Below are positions 13,242-15,486 of a stretch of 15,486 bases of DNA, in pieces. The notes under the pieces were generated by a model. The model worked only from the letters and a program-made list of their open reading frames with translations, did no database searches and was not told where the DNA came from. How positions within the stretch are numbered: the stretch's first letter is position 1; each line of letters begins with the position of its first letter. A program made the position numbers and the translations under genes. Where the stretch lies: positions 1 to 15,486 of the forward strand of contig CAUGVQ010000046.1 in the NCBI GenBank assembly GCA_959602875.1, written 5' to 3'. Source of the DNA: an uncultured Collinsella sp. GTDB taxonomy: Bacteria > Actinomycetota > Coriobacteriia > Coriobacteriales > Coriobacteriaceae.

Positions 13242-14261
13242 CTAGTCCCTTTCGGAGGAGGTGATGCCGTAGAACTCTTCGGTTGGGAATCGGTCGGTGA
13301 GGGTGTTCAGCGCCTCAGCGATGCTCATCCCGTGGTAGAGCGCCTGTTCGAGAACGAAGGTGAGGGGCGCGTCGACGCCGAGGGAACGTGCGAGCTCGGA
13401 GGTGCTCTTCGCGGCGGCAGCGCCCTCGACGATCATGTGTGTACGCGCCTGGTAGTCCTCGAGGCTCTCGCCGTGTGCGAAGGCGACGCCAAAGGAGCGG
13501 TTGCGCGAGTGGGGCGAGGTACAGGTAGCCACGAGGTCGCCCATGCCGGCAAGGCCCATGCAGGTCATGGGGTCGCCGCCGCGCGCGTAGACGATGCGGC
13601 TGATCTCGGCCAGGCCGCGCGTCATGATGAGAGCGAGCGTGTTGTCCCCCAGACCCACGCCGGCGGCGATACCGCAGACGATAGCGATGACGTTCTTCAC
13701 GGCGGCGCAGGTCTCGACACCGATCATATCGCTCGAGGTGTAGATACGAAACGCGGGTGAGATGAGGAGCGCCTTGAAGAACTCGGCCACGTCGGCGTCG
13801 GGCGAGGCCACGACGGCGGCAGAGAGGCTACCCTTGCAGATCTCTTCGGCATGGTTAGGGCCGGAGAGCGCGGCGACGCGCTCGGGGTGGCCGATCTCCT
13901 CGGCAACGACCTCGCTCATGAGCTTGCCGGTGTGCTCCTCGATGCCCTTGGTGAGGCAGAGCACGGGCGTATCTGTATCAATGTAGGGCGCCGCCCCGCG
14001 CACGGTCGCGCGGATGAAGGGCGAGGGCACGACGACGATGATGCCGTCGGCGCCTGTGAGTGCCTCCTCGTAGCTCCCGCTTGCCGAGACGTTGTCGGGC
14101 AGGCGGTAGTCAGAGAGGTAGAGCGGGTTTATGTGCTGCTCGTTGATACCTGTGGTGGATGCCGCGTCAAACGACCAGAGCATTACCTTGTCAGCATGGG
14201 CGGCGGCCACGCCTGCGATGGCGGTGCCCCAGGAACCCGCGCCGATAACCGTGATCTTCAT
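13242..14261 (-). CDS. gpsA: Glycerol-3-phosphate dehydrogenase (NAD(P)+)
   Basis: 339 residues. It reduces dihydroxyacetone phosphate to sn-glycerol-3-phosphate, the backbone for phospholipids. Rossmann motif GAGSWGTA (7-14), K105 in LTKGIE, SGPNHAEE (133-140, commonly SGPSFA.E), catalytic K189 in AAVKNVIAI, and GLAGMGDLVATCTSPHSRNRSFG (236-258), the substrate-binding block with R254. ATG 14261 has GCGAGG about 7 bases upstream. It follows plsY with a 12-base gap, so the enzyme that uses its product is encoded next door. Confidence 0.97.
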   Translation of the reverse strand: MKITVIGAGSWGTAIAGVAAAHADKVMLWSFDAASTTGINEQHINPLYLSDYRLPDNVSASGSYEEALTGADGIIVVVPSPFIRATVRGAAPYIDTDTPVLCLTKGIEEHTGKLMSEVVAEEIGHPERVAALSGPNHAEEICKGSLSAAVVASPDADVAEFFKALLISPAFRIYTSSDMIGVETCAAVKNVIAIVCGIAAGVGLGDNTLALIMTRGLAEISRIVYARGGDPMTCMGLAGMGDLVATCTSPHSRNRSFGVAFAHGESLEDYQARTHMIVEGAAAAKSTSELARSLGVDAPLTFVLEQALYHGMSIAEALNTLTDRFPTEEFYGITSSERD

Positions 14262-14273
14262 GCTAAAACCTCG

Positions 14274-14915
14274 CTAACGCTTGCTCGAACCAAAGGAGAG
14301 CTTGGACTCCGTTCCCTTGCGGAGGCGGTCGATGTTTGCCCGGTGCGCCCATACGACCGTCCAGCCCAAAAGCGCCCAGAGCGCAAGCGCCGGGACGGGG
14401 ATGCCGGGAATGGCGATAGAGACCGTAACGGGCACGAGGGCGGCAGTCACGATGGAGCCCACCGAGACGTACTTGGTGATGGCCACGAGCACGATGAAGA
14501 TGGCGAGATGCACGACGGCGAGCGGCCAGAAGAAGCCGAAGAGAATCCCCACGCCGGTGGCGATACCCTTGCCGCCGTGGAACTTCAGGTAGGGCGAGAA
14601 GATGTGCCCGTAGAGCGCGGCGAGGGCGACGAGCGCAGTGAAGACCGCGTCCAAGGGCTCCCCCACACCGAGCGCGGGGAGTACGAGGTCGCGGTAGACC
14701 ATGACGCAGACCATGCCCTTGAGCAGGTCAAAGGCGAGCGTGAGTGCCGCAACCTTGGGACCGCCGACGCGCAGGGCGTTGGTGGTGCCGATGTTTCCCG
14801 AGCCCTCCTTTTGGATGTCCTTATGGCTCATCGCCTGGACAAGGATCTTGCCAAAGGGGATGCCGCAGATGAAGTAGGACGCGGCCATGACCGCGATGGT
14901 GACGATGTAGGGCAT
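14274..14915 (-). CDS. plsY: Acyl-phosphate:glycerol-3-phosphate acyltransferase
   Basis: 213 residues, polytopic membrane protein. It transfers an acyl group from acyl-phosphate to glycerol-3-phosphate, the first step of phosphatidic acid synthesis. Conserved cytosolic loops seen: SGNIGTTNALR (39-49), GHIFSPYLKFHGGKGIAT (103-120), which holds the phosphate-binding GGKG, and a C-terminal HRANIDRLRKGTESK. Hydrophobic segments alternate throughout. Two adjacent start codons exist, GTG 14918 and ATG 14915. ATG is preferred for codon identity, with GGGTGAG 8 bases upstream, while GTG would add one residue. The start lies 5 bases after the der stop, and gpsA follows 12 bases downstream. Confidence 0.96.
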   Translation of the reverse strand: MPYIVTIAVMAASYFICGIPFGKILVQAMSHKDIQKEGSGNIGTTNALRVGGPKVAALTLAFDLLKGMVCVMVYRDLVLPALGVGEPLDAVFTALVALAALYGHIFSPYLKFHGGKGIATGVGILFGFFWPLAVVHLAIFIVLVAITKYVSVGSIVTAALVPVTVSIAIPGIPVPALALWALLGWTVVWAHRANIDRLRKGTESKLSFGSSKR

Positions 14916-14920
14916 CACGG

Positions 14921-15486
14921 CTACTCACCCGCCTTGTCGGCAGAGGCCTTGGAGCGGAAGCGCAGGCGGATGGGCGTGCCCTTGAGGTCGAACTTCTCAC
15001 GCATGCGGTTCTCGATGTAGCGGGCGTAGGTGTCGTTCACAAGGTCCGGGTGGTTCACAAAGAAGGTGAAGGCGGGCGGCTCGGTGCCGGTCTGCGTCAC
15101 GTAGTGCATGCGCAGGCGGCGCTTGCCGTCGACGACGGTGTGACCGAACTCGCGCAGGTCGGTGAGGAACTGGTTGAGCTTGGCTGTGGTGAGCTTCTGG
15201 GCGCGACGCTCGGCCGCGGCGTCAACCATGTTCCAGATCTTCTCGACAGAACGGCCAGTGAGCGCCGAGATGCGCAGGATCTCCGCCCACGGCGCCATGG
15301 TGAGACGGCGGTCGACGGTCTCCATGACCTGCTCGCGGGCGCGGTCATCGGTAAGAAGGTCCCACTTGTTAAGCAGGACCACGAGTGCGCAGCCGCGCTC
15401 GATGGCGAGGTTGGCGACCTTCTGGTCCTGCTCGGTGACGCCCACCGATGAGTCGACGACGAGCAGCGCCACATCGGCGCGGTCGA
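14921..15486 (-). CDS. der: Ribosome-associated GTPase Der (EngA), C-terminal part
   Basis: About 188 residues of the C-terminus. The 5' end runs off the window (family about 440-490). The visible part starts in the second G domain: RADVALLVVDSSVGVTEQDQKVANLA, then the G4 motif NKWD and the G5-like ISALTGRS. After it comes the KH-like domain typical of Der (FTFFVNHPDLVNDTYARYIENRMREKFDLKGTPIRLRFRSK). Der acts in 50S ribosomal subunit assembly. The stop is 5 bases from the plsY start, so der heads or continues the operon from upstream. The GTG at 15472 is internal, not a start. Confidence 0.96.
   Translation of the reverse strand, partial: DRADVALLVVDSSVGVTEQDQKVANLAIERGCALVVLLNKWDLLTDDRAREQVMETVDRRLTMAPWAEILRISALTGRSVEKIWNMVDAAAERRAQKLTTAKLNQFLTDLREFGHTVVDGKRRLRMHYVTQTGTEPPAFTFFVNHPDLVNDTYARYIENRMREKFDLKGTPIRLRFRSKASADKAGE

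Noticed and set aside
12510..15020. Very long plus-strand open frames (416 and 389 codons) opposite rpe, gpsA and plsY
   Set aside because: They are mirror frames produced by GC-rich third positions of the real minus-strand genes. Their proteins are low-complexity, Arg/Gly/Asp/Val-rich and match no family, while the opposite strand encodes complete known enzymes.

Overview
The window looks like ordinary core chromosome from a GC-rich anaerobic actinobacterium. A Coriobacteriia member close to Collinsella fits best. This rests on strong G/C bias at third codon positions, an actinobacterial FHA/MerR/CDP-alcohol transferase cluster, DegV plus DUF1836 neighbours, and a secreted coiled-coil NlpC/P60 protein. 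The taxonomic call is inference, because there is no rRNA in the window.

Layout, left to right. (1) 1-887: the 3' part of a plus-strand NCS2 (AzgA-type) purine permease with a strong terminator. (2) 1030-1962: trxB, thioredoxin reductase. (3) 1963-2440: about 480 bases without a gene, visibly more AT-rich than its surroundings and holding several inverted repeats. (4) 2506-4105: a divergent pair, degV (minus) and a DUF1836 putative regulator (plus), separated by a short promoter region with two N5-spaced palindromes. (5) 4201-5448: a secreted PcsB/CwlO-like NlpC/P60 cell-wall hydrolase. (6) 5592-7550: a minus-strand operon FHA protein - MerR regulator (FtsR-like) - apt, with pgsA just upstream (7654-8361). 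This order resembles the pgsA2/garA/Rv1828 neighbourhood of mycobacteria. (7) 8473-8549: tRNA-Pro(GGG) with its own promoter and terminator. (8) 8621-15486: a compact minus-strand run of eight genes, read as der (partial) - plsY - gpsA - rpe - cysteine desulfurase - Nif3-family protein - zinc-ribbon coiled-coil protein - coaBC. Gaps are 24 nt or less and two junctions look translationally coupled.

How they work together. gpsA makes glycerol-3-phosphate, plsY acylates it, and pgsA makes the phosphatidylglycerol-type head group, so much of the window serves membrane lipid synthesis. DegV proteins bind fatty acids. coaBC supplies the 4'-phosphopantetheine precursor of CoA/ACP, and cysteine desulfurase supplies sulfur. 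The NCS2 permease and apt both serve purine salvage. The FHA and MerR proteins are probable regulators of metabolism and division.

I found no mobile element, CRISPR array, defence island or clearly new multi-gene system. The most interesting signals are the palindromes around degV/DUF1836, the GarA/OdhI-like FHA switch, and two proteins that appear to lack an expected family residue (the zinc ribbon and the NlpC/P60 domain).
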